Numbered from the stretch's first letter, positions 11,043 to 21,181 are shown. The stretch: DNA of 64,000 bases from Janthinobacterium sp. Marseille (GCF_000013625.1 NC_009659.1:2418001-2482000), one strand, 5' to 3'. The notes: generated by a model not told the origin, from the sequence alone. Numbers and translations: made by a program.

Positions 11043-11633
11043 ATGGTAAAGAAACTGAAAAAAACAACGAAATCAGGAAGCAAACAACTGAGCGATGGCG
11101 TGCACGCGTCCGCCCAGCAAATCTGGCAAGCCGGTCTGGAAGCCTTTGCCAAGACCCAGCAAGAGGGTGAAAAAGTACTCGCCAAGCTCGCCAAAAAAGG
11201 CAGCAGCCTGCAAAAGCGCACACGTAAAATCGCTGAAAGCAAAGTAGCCGATGTGTCGGATGGTTTGCTTAAACTCAGCAACAATGTAGGCAAACAGGCG
11301 TCCAGCTCATGGGACAAACTGGAACAGCTGATTGAAAACACCGTTGCGAATTCCCTTAATCATTTTGGCGTCTCCACCAAAAAAGAACTGGAAGCGCTGC
11401 ACAAACGCATCGATACACTGACCCGCTCTGCAGGTGTCGCCGGCAAGAAGGCGACAACGAAGAAACCTGCAGCGAAAAAAACCACTGCCAAGAAAACCGT
11501 GGCAAAGAAAGCTGTAGCGAAAAAGGCCGTAGCCAAACCGGCTGCAAAGAAAGCGCCGGCGAAGAAAGCACCTGCCAAGAAGGCTGCAGCGAAAAAACCC
11601 GCTGCGCGCAAAGCCGCAGCCAAAACCGCTTAG
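11043..11633 (+). CDS. phasin-family protein with histone-H1-like C-terminus (PhaF-like)
   Basis: The 196-residue protein has two parts. Residues 1-125 are a helical phasin domain (VHASAQQIWQAGLEAFAKTQ, then a long coiled-coil-like stretch) of the PhaF/PhaI type that coats polyhydroxyalkanoate granules. Residues 135-196 are almost pure Ala-Lys-Pro repeats (AKKAVAKK, AAKKP), as in histone H1-like bacterial proteins, and should bind DNA. PhaF-type proteins tie granules to the nucleoid so they are shared at division. No PHA synthesis genes are next to it. A ribosome site (GGAGAAG) lies six bases before the ATG. Confidence 0.88.
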   Translation: MVKKLKKTTKSGSKQLSDGVHASAQQIWQAGLEAFAKTQQEGEKVLAKLAKKGSSLQKRTRKIAESKVADVSDGLLKLSNNVGKQASSSWDKLEQLIENTVANSLNHFGVSTKKELEALHKRIDTLTRSAGVAGKKATTKKPAAKKTTAKKTVAKKAVAKKAVAKPAAKKAPAKKAPAKKAAAKKPAARKAAAKTA

Positions 11634-11655
11634 TCTTGCTTAATAATTAGTACCG

Positions 11656-11682
11656 CAGGGTTTGCGCCTGACGCAAACCCTG
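11656..11682 (+). terminator. stem-loop downstream of the phasin gene
   Basis: A perfect 11-base stem CAGGGTTTGCG / CGCAAACCCTG with a five-base loop lies 23 bases past the phasin stop. No T run follows, so it may protect the 3' end or work as a weak terminator. Confidence 0.55.
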
Positions 11683-11721
11683 TCCTCAGCAACATATCTT
11701 TCCCCACTCCTCGCTTCGAAA

Positions 11722-12318
11722 ATGAAATCTCTTTGTGTTTATTGCGGCTCTTCTTATGGAGTCAAACCGGTGTACGCCGAAGCTGCGCGCGCGCTGGCAA
11801 AAGAAATGGTCGATCATCAGATCTCGCTGGTTTATGGCGGCGGCAACGTCGGCCTGATGGGTGTGATTGCCAATGAAATCCTGCGCCTCGGCGGCCAAGC
11901 CACCGGCGTGATTCCACAGGCCTTGATGGATAAGGAAGTCGGGCACAGGGAACTCACGCATTTGCATGTAGTGAAGGACATGCACGAACGCAAGGCCATG
12001 ATGGCAGAGCTGTCGGATGGTTTCGTTGCGATGCCGGGCGGGATAGGCACGCTGGAGGAATTATTTGAAATCCTGACCTGGTCGCAGCTCGGCTTTCATC
12101 AAAAGCCGATCGGCGTCCTCAATGTCGATGGATTTTATGACGGGCTGATCGCCTTCTTGCAAAACCAGGTGGCGCAAGGTTTTGTGAAAGACAATCAAGC
12201 CTCATTGATGATGCACGAAATAACGGCACGCGCACTCTTGATACGTTTGCAGACTTTTGTACCGCAACCCAGCACCAAGGTGCTGGATGCGCTGGCAGCT
12301 AAAACACTACTGCCCTAA
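11722..12318 (+). CDS. LOG-family protein (cytokinin riboside 5'-monophosphate phosphoribohydrolase type)
   Basis: Starting at the ATG at 11722 the protein has 198 residues beginning MKSLCVYCGSS, the standard start of the TIGR00730/LOG family; twenty upstream codons of open frame lie over the stem-loop and are rejected. The Rossmann-like fold shows SLVYGGGNVGLMG and the catalytic-site motif PGGIGTLEE. Enzymes of this family cleave ribose phosphate from nucleoside monophosphates, releasing a free base; some make cytokinins, others act in nucleotide turnover. It converges on metZ with a 12-base gap. Confidence 0.9.
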   Translation: MKSLCVYCGSSYGVKPVYAEAARALAKEMVDHQISLVYGGGNVGLMGVIANEILRLGGQATGVIPQALMDKEVGHRELTHLHVVKDMHERKAMMAELSDGFVAMPGGIGTLEELFEILTWSQLGFHQKPIGVLNVDGFYDGLIAFLQNQVAQGFVKDNQASLMMHEITARALLIRLQTFVPQPSTKVLDALAAKTLLP

Positions 12319-12330
12319 TTATTTCCCGAA

Positions 12331-13572
12331 TCAGGCATCCAGCGCCTGGCGGAAGTCTTCCACCAGGTCAGCGGTGTCTTCGATACCTATCGAAACGCGG
12401 ATCAGCGACTCTGCAATCCCCATGCTGGCGCGACGCTCGGCACCCATTTCATAAAAAATGGTGTGCGCGACCGGGATCACCAAGGTGCGGGTATCACCCA
12501 GATTGCTGGCCGATACACCCAACTGCAGGCGGTTCAGGTAATCGAAGCAATCGATACCATCCTTCAATTCGAAGCTGAACAGGCTGCCATAAGCACGAAA
12601 CAGCTCTGTCGAAATCGCATGCTGCGGGTGTGACTTCAAGCCCGGGTAATACACAGCCGCCACCCGCTCATCGGCTTCCAGCATCTGCGCAACAGCCAGC
12701 GCATTCGCACATTCGCGGTCCAGCCGCAGCGCCATGGTTTCGGCACCTACTGCCAGGTGATGTGCCGCTTCCGGCCCCAGCGAACCGCCAAAATCACGCA
12801 AGGCCTTGGCCCGGATTTGCGCCATGCCCCATTGCGCGGTCGGATAACGCTTATAGGTTTCCAGGATGTTAGGGAAACGCGCCCAATCATACAAACCGGT
12901 ATCAGTCAGGCTGCCACCCAGCGCATTGCCGTGGCCGCCTATTGATTTGGTCAATGCATTGATAACGATGCTGGCACCCACTGTTTTCGGACGGAACAGA
13001 TAAGGCGAAGTCATGGTGTTATCGACCACATACAGGATGCCGCGTTCAGCACATAACTTGCCAATGCGCGCCAGGTCTGCGACCTGGGTACGCGGGTTGG
13101 CGATGGTTTCAACGAAGACGATGCAGGTGTTCGGCTGGATCGCAGCCTCTACATTTTTGACATCGGTCGCATCGACCATGGCGATCTGCACACCCTGCCC
13201 GCCTACGGTTTGCCACAGGCTATTGGTATTGCCGAACAGGAACGCCGACGAAACGACATGATCGCCTTCGCGCAACAAGGCTTGCACTACCGCACCGATC
13301 GCGGCCATGCCGGTCGCAAAGCAGATGGTGGAAAGACCTTCTTCCATCTTGTTCACTTTGTCTTCCAGCGCAGCGACGGTCGGATTGCCCTGGCGGCCAT
13401 AGCGATAACCAGGCTTCTTGCCCTGGAATACGGTTGCCAGTTCACGCGCATCGTTATAACCGAAGGTGACAGAGGTATGGATAGGTTTATGCAGGGAGCC
13501 ATGCTCAATCGCCTTTTGGCGATCGCTGTGCAAGGTGGTGGTGGTAAAACCGTATTTTTTGGAGTCAGTCAT
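12331..13572 (-). CDS. metZ: O-succinylhomoserine sulfhydrylase
   Basis: A PLP enzyme of the Cys/Met metabolism family that makes homocysteine from O-succinylhomoserine and sulfide. With the ATG at 13572 it has 413 residues beginning MTDSKKYGF. Visible are GYRYGRQGNPT (substrate and phosphate contacts), FATGMAAIGAVVQ, the NTMTSPYLF segment and the PLP lysine in NALTKSIGGHG. Ten further upstream codons lie inside the purF terminator and are rejected. No strong ribosome site precedes it. It follows purF, as in many proteobacteria, but with a terminator in between. Confidence 0.93.
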   Translation of the reverse strand: MTDSKKYGFTTTTLHSDRQKAIEHGSLHKPIHTSVTFGYNDARELATVFQGKKPGYRYGRQGNPTVAALEDKVNKMEEGLSTICFATGMAAIGAVVQALLREGDHVVSSAFLFGNTNSLWQTVGGQGVQIAMVDATDVKNVEAAIQPNTCIVFVETIANPRTQVADLARIGKLCAERGILYVVDNTMTSPYLFRPKTVGASIVINALTKSIGGHGNALGGSLTDTGLYDWARFPNILETYKRYPTAQWGMAQIRAKALRDFGGSLGPEAAHHLAVGAETMALRLDRECANALAVAQMLEADERVAAVYYPGLKSHPQHAISTELFRAYGSLFSFELKDGIDCFDYLNRLQLGVSASNLGDTRTLVIPVAHTIFYEMGAERRASMGIAESLIRVSIGIEDTADLVEDFRQALDA

Positions 13573-13581
13573 GATTGCCAA

Positions 13582-13623
13582 GAAAAAAATGCCTGAATGC
13601 ACACTTGCGCGTGCAAATCAGGC
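13582..13623 (-). terminator. intrinsic terminator between purF and metZ
   Basis: Minus-strand reading gives the stem GCCTGATTTGCAC / GTGCATTCAGGC (one mismatch) followed by a run of seven T. It ends only 9 bases before the metZ start, so metZ expression depends on read-through or on a promoter inside the hairpin region. Confidence 0.85.
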
Positions 13624-13651
13624 ATGGCTGTAACGTCGATTAAATTAAAAC

Positions 13652-15169
13652 TTAATCTACCTGTGCCAGATTCAAATTCAATTGCGAGCGAATCGCATCG
13701 TCCACTTCCGGTTTCGGATTGTTGCGGGCGAATTCGATACGGTCCAGATAGTCACGCGAAATGTCGCCGGTCACGTAGATGCCGTCAAAGCACGATGCTT
13801 CCAGGCTCTTCAATGCCGGATTCACATCCGAAATCGAACGCTTCAGGGCTTCGATATCCTGATAGATCAGCGCATCAGCTGTGATTTCGCGGCACACTTC
13901 TTCGGTGCTGCGACCGTAGGCGATCAATTCGGCACGCGTAGGCATATCGATGCCGTACACGTTCGGATATTTCACCGGTGGTGCTGCAGAAGCGAAGATC
14001 ACTTTCTTCGCGCCGGCTTCACGCGCCATCTGCACGATTTCGCGGCTGGTGGTACCACGGACGATGGAGTCATCGACCAGCAATACATTCTTGCCCTTGA
14101 ATTCGGAACCGATAGCGTTCAATTTCTGGCGCACCGACTTGCTGCGGATAGCCTGTCCCGGCATCAGGAAGGTACGACCGATGTAACGGTTCTTGATGAA
14201 GCCTTCGCGGTATTCGATGTTCAGCTTTTGCGCCAGTTCCATCGCCGCCGGACGCGACGAATCAGGAATAGGCATGACCACGTCGATATCGCCGAGCGGG
14301 ATTTCCTGTTTGATTTTCTCTGCCAGGTATTCACCCATTTTCAGGCGGGTCGCGTAGACCGAAGCACCATCGATGATGGAATCAGGACGGGCAAAATAAA
14401 CGTACTCAAACGCACATGGATTGAGCGTTGGATTTTCAGCACATTGCTGGTTGTAGAGTTTGCCGTCGATGTCGATGAAGATCGCTTCGCCTGGCAATAC
14501 ATCGCGCAGGAAACGGAAACCCAGGCCTTCAAGTGCCACGGATTCGCTGGCAACCAGGTATTCGGTGCCTTTCTCGGTTTCATTGAAACCAATGCACAGC
14601 GGACGGATACCGAAAGGATCGCGGAAAGCCAGCAAGCCGTAACCGGCGATTTGTGCGGTTACCGCATACGAACCACGTACACGCTTGTGAACCATTGCCA
14701 CGGCCTTGAAAATCGCGGCAGGATCGAGCGAGTAACCCGTTGTCGCTTGCTGGATTTCATGTGCCAACACGTTCAACAGGACTTCCGAATCGGAAGTGGT
14801 GTTGATGTGACGACGGTCATTCTTGAACATCTCGATTTTGAGCTGTTCCCAGTTCGTCAGGTTGCCGTTGTGCGCCATGATGATGCCGAACGGTGCATTG
14901 ACGTAGAACGGTTGCGCTTCTTCCGCACTGGAAGAGCCGGCAGTCGGGTAACGGACCTGGCCGACCCCGGAATTGCCGAACAGCGAACGCATATTGCGGG
15001 TGCGGAAGACATCCCGTACCAGGCCGTTCGCCTTGTGCATGCTGAATGTATTGCCGTTATCGGTAGCGATACCGGCAGCATCCTGACCACGGTGCTGCAG
15101 CAGCAGCAACGCGTCATAAATCAATTGATTGACAGGGGTGTGAGAAACAACGCCAACAATGCCACACAT
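13652..15169 (-). CDS. purF: amidophosphoribosyltransferase
   Basis: PurF makes 5-phosphoribosylamine from PRPP and glutamine, the first step of purine synthesis. The 505-residue protein starts MCGIVGVV, so Met removal exposes the nucleophilic Cys of the N-terminal glutaminase domain; the PRPP site is seen as VLLVDDSIVRGTTS near residue 370. No propeptide and no FeS-type cysteine pattern is evident, so this is the E. coli-type form. The ATG has GAGGAG six bases upstream. Downstream of cvpA with a 57-base gap, the classic cvpA-purF pair. Confidence 0.97.
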   Translation of the reverse strand: MCGIVGVVSHTPVNQLIYDALLLLQHRGQDAAGIATDNGNTFSMHKANGLVRDVFRTRNMRSLFGNSGVGQVRYPTAGSSSAEEAQPFYVNAPFGIIMAHNGNLTNWEQLKIEMFKNDRRHINTTSDSEVLLNVLAHEIQQATTGYSLDPAAIFKAVAMVHKRVRGSYAVTAQIAGYGLLAFRDPFGIRPLCIGFNETEKGTEYLVASESVALEGLGFRFLRDVLPGEAIFIDIDGKLYNQQCAENPTLNPCAFEYVYFARPDSIIDGASVYATRLKMGEYLAEKIKQEIPLGDIDVVMPIPDSSRPAAMELAQKLNIEYREGFIKNRYIGRTFLMPGQAIRSKSVRQKLNAIGSEFKGKNVLLVDDSIVRGTTSREIVQMAREAGAKKVIFASAAPPVKYPNVYGIDMPTRAELIAYGRSTEEVCREITADALIYQDIEALKRSISDVNPALKSLEASCFDGIYVTGDISRDYLDRIEFARNNPKPEVDDAIRSQLNLNLAQVD

Positions 15170-15226
15170 GGTGGACTCCTCAACTAAAGCAAAATTAAAA
15201 CTAAGAATTATTTATATTATGGTGAA

Positions 15227-15715
15227 TCAAAATTCTATGTGCTGCGCAAACTCGCCCGGCAGGAAAGGTTTGACCGTATGCGCGGCAGTTTCTGCCAGCG
15301 GGCTAAACAGTGCATTTTTCCAGAACGGCTGCTGCGGAATCGCCGTCATCCCGCATAACAATACCGCCGCCAGCACAATCAACAAACCACGCGCCAAACC
15401 GAATAAGCCACCCAGACCGCGATCCGCCAGTGTCAGGCCGGAGGCCTTGATCACTGCATCCAGCGCCATCGTCAGCAAGCCCATCAGGATGCGCACACCG
15501 ATGAACAATACGATGAAAGCCACGATCAGGCGTGCCGTTTTGCCCGGTACCATTTCCGGCAACCATTGCGCCAATGTTTCACCATAGGCATTGGCAACGA
15601 AAAATGCCACTATCCAGCTCAGCAGGGACAAAATTTCTTTTACCAGCCCGCGCAGGGTGCTGATGACTACCGAGCAAATCAGTACGAATAAAACCAGGTA
15701 ATCAAAAATCGTCAC
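15227..15715 (-). CDS. cvpA: CvpA family membrane protein
   Basis: The 162-residue inner-membrane protein has four likely spans (about residues 5-22, 28-48, 62-84, 102-122), with the family opening TIFDYLVLFVLICSVVIS. CvpA is needed for colicin V export in E. coli and in other bacteria for resistance to bile or envelope stress; its biochemical role is unknown. It starts with GTG at 15715. It lies upstream of purF in the same direction, a widely conserved pair. Confidence 0.92.
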   Translation of the reverse strand: MTIFDYLVLFVLICSVVISTLRGLVKEILSLLSWIVAFFVANAYGETLAQWLPEMVPGKTARLIVAFIVLFIGVRILMGLLTMALDAVIKASGLTLADRGLGGLFGLARGLLIVLAAVLLCGMTAIPQQPFWKNALFSPLAETAAHTVKPFLPGEFAQHIEF

Positions 15716-15756
15716 AATCGGCCTGCTTATCGGTCTGCTTTATGCCTGACTGCGCA

Positions 15757-16605
15757 TCAGCCCGGGACGGACTTGCCGGTCAAACCTATCTTCGTCAGTT
15801 TCGCGCGTGCTTTCTCGGCTTCCGCTTCATTGGCAAACGGGCCGACACGAACCCGGATGCGCTCACCCGACTCCGTCGCCACTTTTTGCGTATATGACTT
15901 CAAACCTGCTGCCTGCAGCTTTTTCTGCAATTCATTGACCTTGTCCTGTGACGCCAGTGCTGCGACTTGCAGTACGACCTTACCGGATGCATGAGGAGTG
16001 GCGGATGAGACCGTCTTCCCTTCCAGGATAGCGCGGGCCCGTGCGGCCTCGTCCGCCTTGCTTACGCTTGGAGCATGTGGTGCGGCTTTTGGTTCTGCGG
16101 CTTCAGGCTTGACACTGGCTACCGGTGCCTTTTTTTCCGTTTCAGCCAGTTTTGGCTCGGCTTTTACCGTTTCCTTCGGTGTTTCCTTGGGCGCGACGAC
16201 TGGAGCCGGTGCTTCCGGCTCGACGATTTCTTCCTCGGCGCTCAGTGCATTACGCGCAGCGCTCGTGTCGGCCTTGGCCACCAGGCCTGCCTTCGCTTGT
16301 GCCGCCGGCGCCGGCGTGTCTTTGGATGGAATCTGGATATCGATATCGTCGGGCAGCTGCCTAGGCTCGGAATCCAGGATCATCGGCAAACCGATAACCG
16401 CGGCCAAAACCAGTGCAATTGCGCCAACCAGGCGGCGGCGCGCACGTTTCTTTTCTGGCAAGACCGGATCAACCGGTTCTTCGCGTCTGTTGCCCTGCTT
16501 GCGTTTGCCGCGAGCCGGCTTTTCCTCATCAGCCTGCGAATAAAAATCGCTCTTGCCGACCGATGATTCTTGCTGATTTTTACGAAGAAACGAGAACAAG
16601 CCCAT
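15757..16605 (-). CDS. SPOR-domain cell-division protein (DedD/FtsN-like)
   Basis: The 282-residue protein has a basic cytoplasmic N-terminus, one membrane span (about residues 60-80, VGAIALVLAAVIGLPMIL), a long Ala/Pro/Lys/Glu-rich periplasmic linker, and a C-terminal SPOR domain (about 205-282, VVLQVAALASQDKVNELQKK to the end). SPOR domains bind denuded glycan strands at the septum. Gene position between folC and cvpA matches the DedD-like gene of other betaproteobacteria. Confidence 0.9.
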   Translation of the reverse strand: MGLFSFLRKNQQESSVGKSDFYSQADEEKPARGKRKQGNRREEPVDPVLPEKKRARRRLVGAIALVLAAVIGLPMILDSEPRQLPDDIDIQIPSKDTPAPAAQAKAGLVAKADTSAARNALSAEEEIVEPEAPAPVVAPKETPKETVKAEPKLAETEKKAPVASVKPEAAEPKAAPHAPSVSKADEAARARAILEGKTVSSATPHASGKVVLQVAALASQDKVNELQKKLQAAGLKSYTQKVATESGERIRVRVGPFANEAEAEKARAKLTKIGLTGKSVPG

Positions 16606-16625
16606 ACGATGTAATGTGAAATTCG

Positions 16626-17924
16626 TCAGTGATGTTCGGAATTACGGAATTCCATGACGCCAGCAACTGTCAGGAACGATCCGAAAACCGCAATTCTATC
16701 ATTCTCCCCCGCTCGGCTGAGTGCATTTGCAAAAGCTTCTGCAGGTGAGGTGAAGGTTTGTATGCTGCGTTCGCTATCGCCAGCCGGTGGTACTTCGCCA
16801 TAAGCATGGATCAGCTTGTCCCTGATCTCTGCCGCGCCGGCCGCACGCGGCAACGGCAAGTCGGTCACGCACCAGTGGTCGACACGACCTTTCAGGTGGC
16901 TGATAACGCCGTCTATGTCCTTGTCCTGCATCGCGCCGAACACCGCGTAGGTGTACGGTGCAAAGTTCATATTGTCGAGGTTTTGCGCCAGTGTGGCTGC
17001 CGCATGCGGGTTATGCGCGACATCCAGGATGACCGTCGGCTGCCCTGGTAACACCTGAAAACGTCCTGGCAAATCGACCAAAGCCAGTCCGGTACGTACT
17101 TCCTGCGCCCCTACCGGCAGGCGCAGGCGCAAGGCCTCCAGCGCCGCCAGTACGGATGAAGCATTCAATAACTGATTAGCACCGCGTAAACTCGGATACC
17201 CGAGGGAATTGCGGCGGCGACCACGGCCGCTGAAATTCCATTGTTGCTTGTCGCCGGAATAGTTGAAGTCACGGTTGAACAGCCACAGGTCTGCACCTAT
17301 CTTTTCGGCGTGCTCGACCAGTGACGCCGGAGGTACCGGATCGCCGCAAATCGCAGTTTTTCCGGCACGGAAAATACCTGCTTTTTCAAAGCCGATTTTT
17401 TCGCGGGTATCGCCCAGATACTCGGTGTGGTCGATATCAACGCTGGTGACGATGGCGACGTCTGCATCCAGCACATTGACAGCATCCAGCCGACCACCCA
17501 GGCCGACTTCAAAAATCACTGCATCCAGCTTTGCATCTGCAAACAATTGGATGGCCGCAAGTGTGGTGAATTCGAAATATGACAGGGACACATCGCCGCG
17601 TACTGCCTCCAGCTTGTCAAAGGCTGCTATCAATTCCTGATCGGTGCATGAAACGCCGTTGACGCGCATACGCTCATTGAAGTGCAGCAAGTGCGGCGAC
17701 GTGTACAAGCCGACGCGATAACCGGCACGCAACAGTATCGATTCCAGCATGGCGCAAGTTGAACCCTTGCCATTGGTACCGCCGACGATAATCACCGGGC
17801 ACGCGAACTGCACATCCATCGCCTGCTTGACCTCGCGTACGCGATCCAGCCCCATATCGATGGCTTTCGGATGCAGCGCTTCGAGTCGGGTCAGCCAGTC
17901 AGCCAGGGTCTTGGGATTTTCCAT
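16626..17924 (-). CDS. folC: bifunctional folylpolyglutamate synthase / dihydrofolate synthase
   Basis: FolC adds glutamate to dihydropteroate and to folates. From the ATG at 17924 there are 432 residues (MENPKTLADWL...). The P-loop VGGTNGKGSTCAMLE (near residue 45), LYTSPHLLHFNERM, FEVGLGGRLDAVNV and DVAHNPHA motifs are all intact. Fifteen further upstream codons are open but overlap the accD terminator side. It follows accD after a terminator and precedes the SPOR gene, as in most Burkholderiales. Confidence 0.95.
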   Translation of the reverse strand: MENPKTLADWLTRLEALHPKAIDMGLDRVREVKQAMDVQFACPVIIVGGTNGKGSTCAMLESILLRAGYRVGLYTSPHLLHFNERMRVNGVSCTDQELIAAFDKLEAVRGDVSLSYFEFTTLAAIQLFADAKLDAVIFEVGLGGRLDAVNVLDADVAIVTSVDIDHTEYLGDTREKIGFEKAGIFRAGKTAICGDPVPPASLVEHAEKIGADLWLFNRDFNYSGDKQQWNFSGRGRRRNSLGYPSLRGANQLLNASSVLAALEALRLRLPVGAQEVRTGLALVDLPGRFQVLPGQPTVILDVAHNPHAAATLAQNLDNMNFAPYTYAVFGAMQDKDIDGVISHLKGRVDHWCVTDLPLPRAAGAAEIRDKLIHAYGEVPPAGDSERSIQTFTSPAEAFANALSRAGENDRIAVFGSFLTVAGVMEFRNSEHH

Positions 17925-17971
17925 GCAAACTCGTTTTGTAGAGAACAGTATGTGAAGGCGAAAACGCAAAT

Positions 17972-18006
17972 AAAAAGCCCGAACCGCATAAGGTTCGGGC
18001 TTTTTT
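17972..18006. terminator. intrinsic terminator between accD and folC
   Basis: The stem AGCCCGAACC / GGTTCGGGCT with a short loop is flanked by A and T runs, so it can work in both directions. It lies 15 bases after the accD stop. Confidence 0.9.
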
Positions 18007-18021
18007 GACTAAGCCGCGAAA

Positions 18022-18894
18022 TCAGGCCAGAACTTCAGCCGCCTGGTTTTGCAACAAGGCCAGGATACGGGCGATTTCTTCGCGCATTTTGCGACGGTCA
18101 ACAATCATGTCGACTGCACCTTTTTGCACCAGGAACTCAGCACGCTGGAAGCCTTCCGGCAGTTTTTCACGTACGGTATTTTCGATCACGCGCGGACCGG
18201 CAAAACCGATCAGGGCTTTAGGTTCTGCAATCACCACGTCACCCATGAAGGCAAAGGAAGCGGAAACACCGCCCATGGTCGGATCGGTCAGTACCGAAAT
18301 GAATGGAAGTTTCTTTTCTGCCAACTTGGTCAGCATGGAAGTTGTTTTAGCCATTTGCATCAATGACAACAAACCTTCTTGCATACGTGCACCACCGGTA
18401 GCGGTGATGCAAATAAACGGTACTTTTTGTTCCAGCGCGGTTTGCGCGCCGCGGGCAAAGCGCTCACCGACCACGGAACCCATGGAACCACCCATAAATT
18501 CGAATTCAAAGCAGGCTACGACCACTGGCAGGCTCATGATGGAGCCGCCCAGCACGACCAATGCATCGGTCTCGCCAGTCGCTTCCAGCGCCGATTTCAG
18601 GCGATCCGGGTATTTCTTGCTGTCTTTGAACTTGAGCGTATCGACCGGCAGAACTTCCTGGCCAATGTCGTAACGGCCACCGGCGTCGAGCAAGGCGTCG
18701 AGGCGATCACGGGCACGGATGCGCATGTGGTGGTCGCATTTCGGGCAAACGTGGATATTCGATTCCAGATCCGTACGGTACAGCACCGCTTCACAGGATG
18801 GGCATTTAACCCACAAACCTTCCGGGATGGATTTGCGTTGTGCCGCATCGGAACGTTGGATACGTGGGGGAAGTAACTTTTCTAGCCAACTCAT
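18022..18894 (-). CDS. accD: acetyl-CoA carboxylase carboxyltransferase subunit beta
   Basis: AccD with AccA transfers carboxyl from biotin to acetyl-CoA, giving malonyl-CoA for fatty acid synthesis. The ATG at 18894 (GAGG six bases upstream) gives 290 residues starting [12 protein letters not shown]. An N-terminal zinc ribbon (CPSC ... CPKC near residues 34-56) is followed by the crotonase-like carboxyltransferase core ([13 protein letters not shown] motif seen as [32 protein letters not shown]). The gene sits between trpA and folC, the usual place in betaproteobacteria. Confidence 0.97.
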   Translation of the reverse strand: MSWLEKLLPPRIQRSDAAQRKSIPEGLWVKCPSCEAVLYRTDLESNIHVCPKCDHHMRIRARDRLDALLDAGGRYDIGQEVLPVDTLKFKDSKKYPDRLKSALEATGETDALVVLGGSIMSLPVVVACFEFEFMGGSMGSVVGERFARGAQTALEQKVPFICITATGGARMQEGLLSLMQMAKTTSMLTKLAEKKLPFISVLTDPTMGGVSASFAFMGDVVIAEPKALIGFAGPRVIENTVREKLPEGFQRAEFLVQKGAVDMIVDRRKMREEIARILALLQNQAAEVLA

Positions 18895-19000
18895 CGTGAC
18901 CTCTTTCAATTTGTACTGGCCGAATTGTACCGTTTGCACGGCAATTCGCCACAATTACGTGTTGGGCAGTATTTTACTTGCCTAACAAGACATTTTCACC

Positions 19001-19798
19001 TTATTCGTCCAAAGCCTTGCGGATGCCGGCAATAAACGTTTGCACTCTTTCAACAGCTTGCTCGCGCGGGCTGTTTTCCAGTTCCTGGATGATCCGGCTG
19101 CCGATCACCACTGCATCGGAAACCTGCGCTACCGCCTTGGCCGTCGCCGCATCGCGGATACCGAAACCGACACCAATAGGCAGCTTCACATATTTACGGA
19201 TAGCCGCGATACGTTCCGCCACTTCCTTCGTATCAATATTGGCCGCACCAGTCACACCCTTGAGCGAGACATAGTAGCTGAAACCGCTGCCGAATTTGGC
19301 GACCTGCTGGATGCGTTCCTCGGTCGAGGTCGGCGACAACAGGAAGATAGGATCCATATCGTTTTCCTTCAGCGTGGCGGCAAACTCTTCGCACTCTTCC
19401 GGCGGGTAATCCACGACGATGGTGCCGTCCACGCCGGCCGCCTTGGCGGCCAGGATGAATTTGGTTTGTCCCATGCGTTCGATCGGATTGGCATAACCCA
19501 TCAGGACTACCGGGGTACTGTTATTGGTCTTGCGGAATTCGCTGACGAAGCCGAGGACATCATGCATGCTCACGCCGGATGCCAATGCACGTTCGCAGGC
19601 GCGCTGGATGACCGGGCCTTCCGCCATCGGGTCGGAAAAAGGCACGCCCAGCTCGAGGATATCGGCACCGCCGGCAACCAGTGCATGCATCAGCGGCACG
19701 GTCAGCTCAGGCGCTGGATCACCGGCAGTGATGAAAGGAATGAGGCCTTTTTTATTCTTGGCCGCCAATGCGGCCAGGGTGGACTGAATTCTGGACAT
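19001..19798 (-). CDS. trpA: tryptophan synthase alpha subunit
   Basis: TrpA cleaves indole-3-glycerol phosphate to indole and glyceraldehyde 3-phosphate; indole passes through a tunnel to TrpB. The 265-residue TIM barrel has the catalytic Glu in [18 protein letters not shown] and the catalytic Asp in [14 protein letters not shown], plus phosphate-binding [14 protein letters not shown]. It follows trpB after 97 bases, which contain a GC-rich hairpin (about 19857-19887, CGCTGCC / GGCAGCG) of unknown effect on coupling. Confidence 0.97.
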   Translation of the reverse strand: MSRIQSTLAALAAKNKKGLIPFITAGDPAPELTVPLMHALVAGGADILELGVPFSDPMAEGPVIQRACERALASGVSMHDVLGFVSEFRKTNNSTPVVLMGYANPIERMGQTKFILAAKAAGVDGTIVVDYPPEECEEFAATLKENDMDPIFLLSPTSTEERIQQVAKFGSGFSYYVSLKGVTGAANIDTKEVAERIAAIRKYVKLPIGVGFGIRDAATAKAVAQVSDAVVIGSRIIQELENSPREQAVERVQTFIAGIRKALDE

Positions 19799-19895
19799 GA
19801 AGTTACTTTATAAATTTTCTGTACTGGATTGAGCTGTAATTTTTACGCTCGGCATTCGAAGCAGCGCTGCCGGCTGGCAGCGGCTTCGCGCAGAT

Positions 19896-21167
19896 TTAAT
19901 CGAATTGCAAACCCATGCGTTGCGCTACCGTATGCATATCCTTGTCGCCACGACCGGAAAGGTTGGCCAATACCACTTTATCTTTCGGCAAGGTGGCTGC
20001 CAGCTTGGCTGCATAACTCAGTGCATGGCTGGATTCCAGTGCCGGGATGATGCCTTCGATATGGCAGCAGTCGTGGAAAGCCTGCAAGGCTTCTTCATCG
20101 GTAATCGACACATATTGCGCGCGACCCGAGTCTTTCAGCCATGAATGCTCAGGGCCCACGCCCGGATAATCGAGGCCGGCGGAAACAGAATGCGTTTCTA
20201 TGATCTGGCCGTTTTCATCCTGCAGCAAATAAGTACGATTGCCATGCAGGACGCCAGGCGAACCGGCCGTCAATGAAGCTGAATGCTTGCCGCTTTCCAG
20301 CCCCTCACCCGCTGCTTCGACGCCGACCAGTTGTACATTTTTGTGTTCGATATACGGATAGAAAATACCCATCGCATTCGAGCCACCGCCGATACAAGCC
20401 ACCACGTAGTCAGGCTGGCGGCTGGTCATTTCCGGCATTTGTTCTATGCACTCATTACCAATCACCGACTGGAAGTCGCGCACCATCATCGGGTATGGAT
20501 GCGGACCGGCTACCGTGCCGATGATGTAGAAGGTATTTTCAATATTCGTGACCCAGTCGCGCATCGCTTCATTCAGCGCATCCTTGAGTGTCTTGGAACC
20601 GGATTCGACCGGCACCACGGTCGCACCAAGCAACTTCATGCGGTAGACGTTTTGCGCCTGGCGCTTGACGTCTTCACTGCCCATATAGACCACGCACTCC
20701 AGGCCAAAGCGTGCGCAAATCGTCGCGGTTGCCACGCCATGCTGGCCGGCACCGGTTTCCGCAATGATGCGCGGCTTGCCCATGCGCTTGGCGAGCAAGG
20801 CCTGGCCAATCACGTTATTGATTTTGTGTGCGCCGGTGTGATTCAGGTCTTCACGCTTGAAGTAAATCTGCGCGCCGCCCATTTTTTCAGACCAGCGTTT
20901 GGCGTGGTAAATCGGGCTCGGACGACCGACGAAATGCTTCAGGTCGTAATGGAATTCGGCGAGGAAAGACGGATCCTTGCTGTAGTGTGCATACGCTTCC
21001 TTCAGCTCGGCCAGGGCGTGGCTCAGGGTTTCCGCCACGAAGCTGCCGCCGTAAGGACCGAAGTGGCCGCGTGCATCCGGCAGGTTGTATGGTGCAGTCT
21101 GGTGCAAGGCGCTTTCTGCAATTGCTTGTCGCTCGGCAAAACTGCCCAGCGCGTCTAATTCTTTCAT
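19896..21167 (-). CDS. trpB: tryptophan synthase beta subunit
   Basis: TrpB condenses indole and serine to tryptophan with PLP. The 423-residue protein has the PLP lysine in [14 protein letters not shown], the indole-site Glu in ETGAGQHG, the phosphate loop GGGSNAMG, and a C-terminal LSGRGDKD. It carries about 25 extra N-terminal residues compared with E. coli TrpB. It lies 14 bases after trpF. Confidence 0.97.
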   Translation of the reverse strand: MKELDALGSFAERQAIAESALHQTAPYNLPDARGHFGPYGGSFVAETLSHALAELKEAYAHYSKDPSFLAEFHYDLKHFVGRPSPIYHAKRWSEKMGGAQIYFKREDLNHTGAHKINNVIGQALLAKRMGKPRIIAETGAGQHGVATATICARFGLECVVYMGSEDVKRQAQNVYRMKLLGATVVPVESGSKTLKDALNEAMRDWVTNIENTFYIIGTVAGPHPYPMMVRDFQSVIGNECIEQMPEMTSRQPDYVVACIGGGSNAMGIFYPYIEHKNVQLVGVEAAGEGLESGKHSASLTAGSPGVLHGNRTYLLQDENGQIIETHSVSAGLDYPGVGPEHSWLKDSGRAQYVSITDEEALQAFHDCCHIEGIIPALESSHALSYAAKLAATLPKDKVVLANLSGRGDKDMHTVAQRMGLQFD

Positions 21168-21181
21168 GGCTTTTCTCTTTG

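Noticed and set aside
11460..11630. Repetitive block near the phasin 3' end
   Set aside because: Not a CRISPR or DNA repeat array; it is codon repetition of Ala-Lys-Pro in the protein tail.
13682..15187. 501-codon plus-strand frame opposite purF
   Set aside because: Full antisense overlap with a well-conserved enzyme gene.
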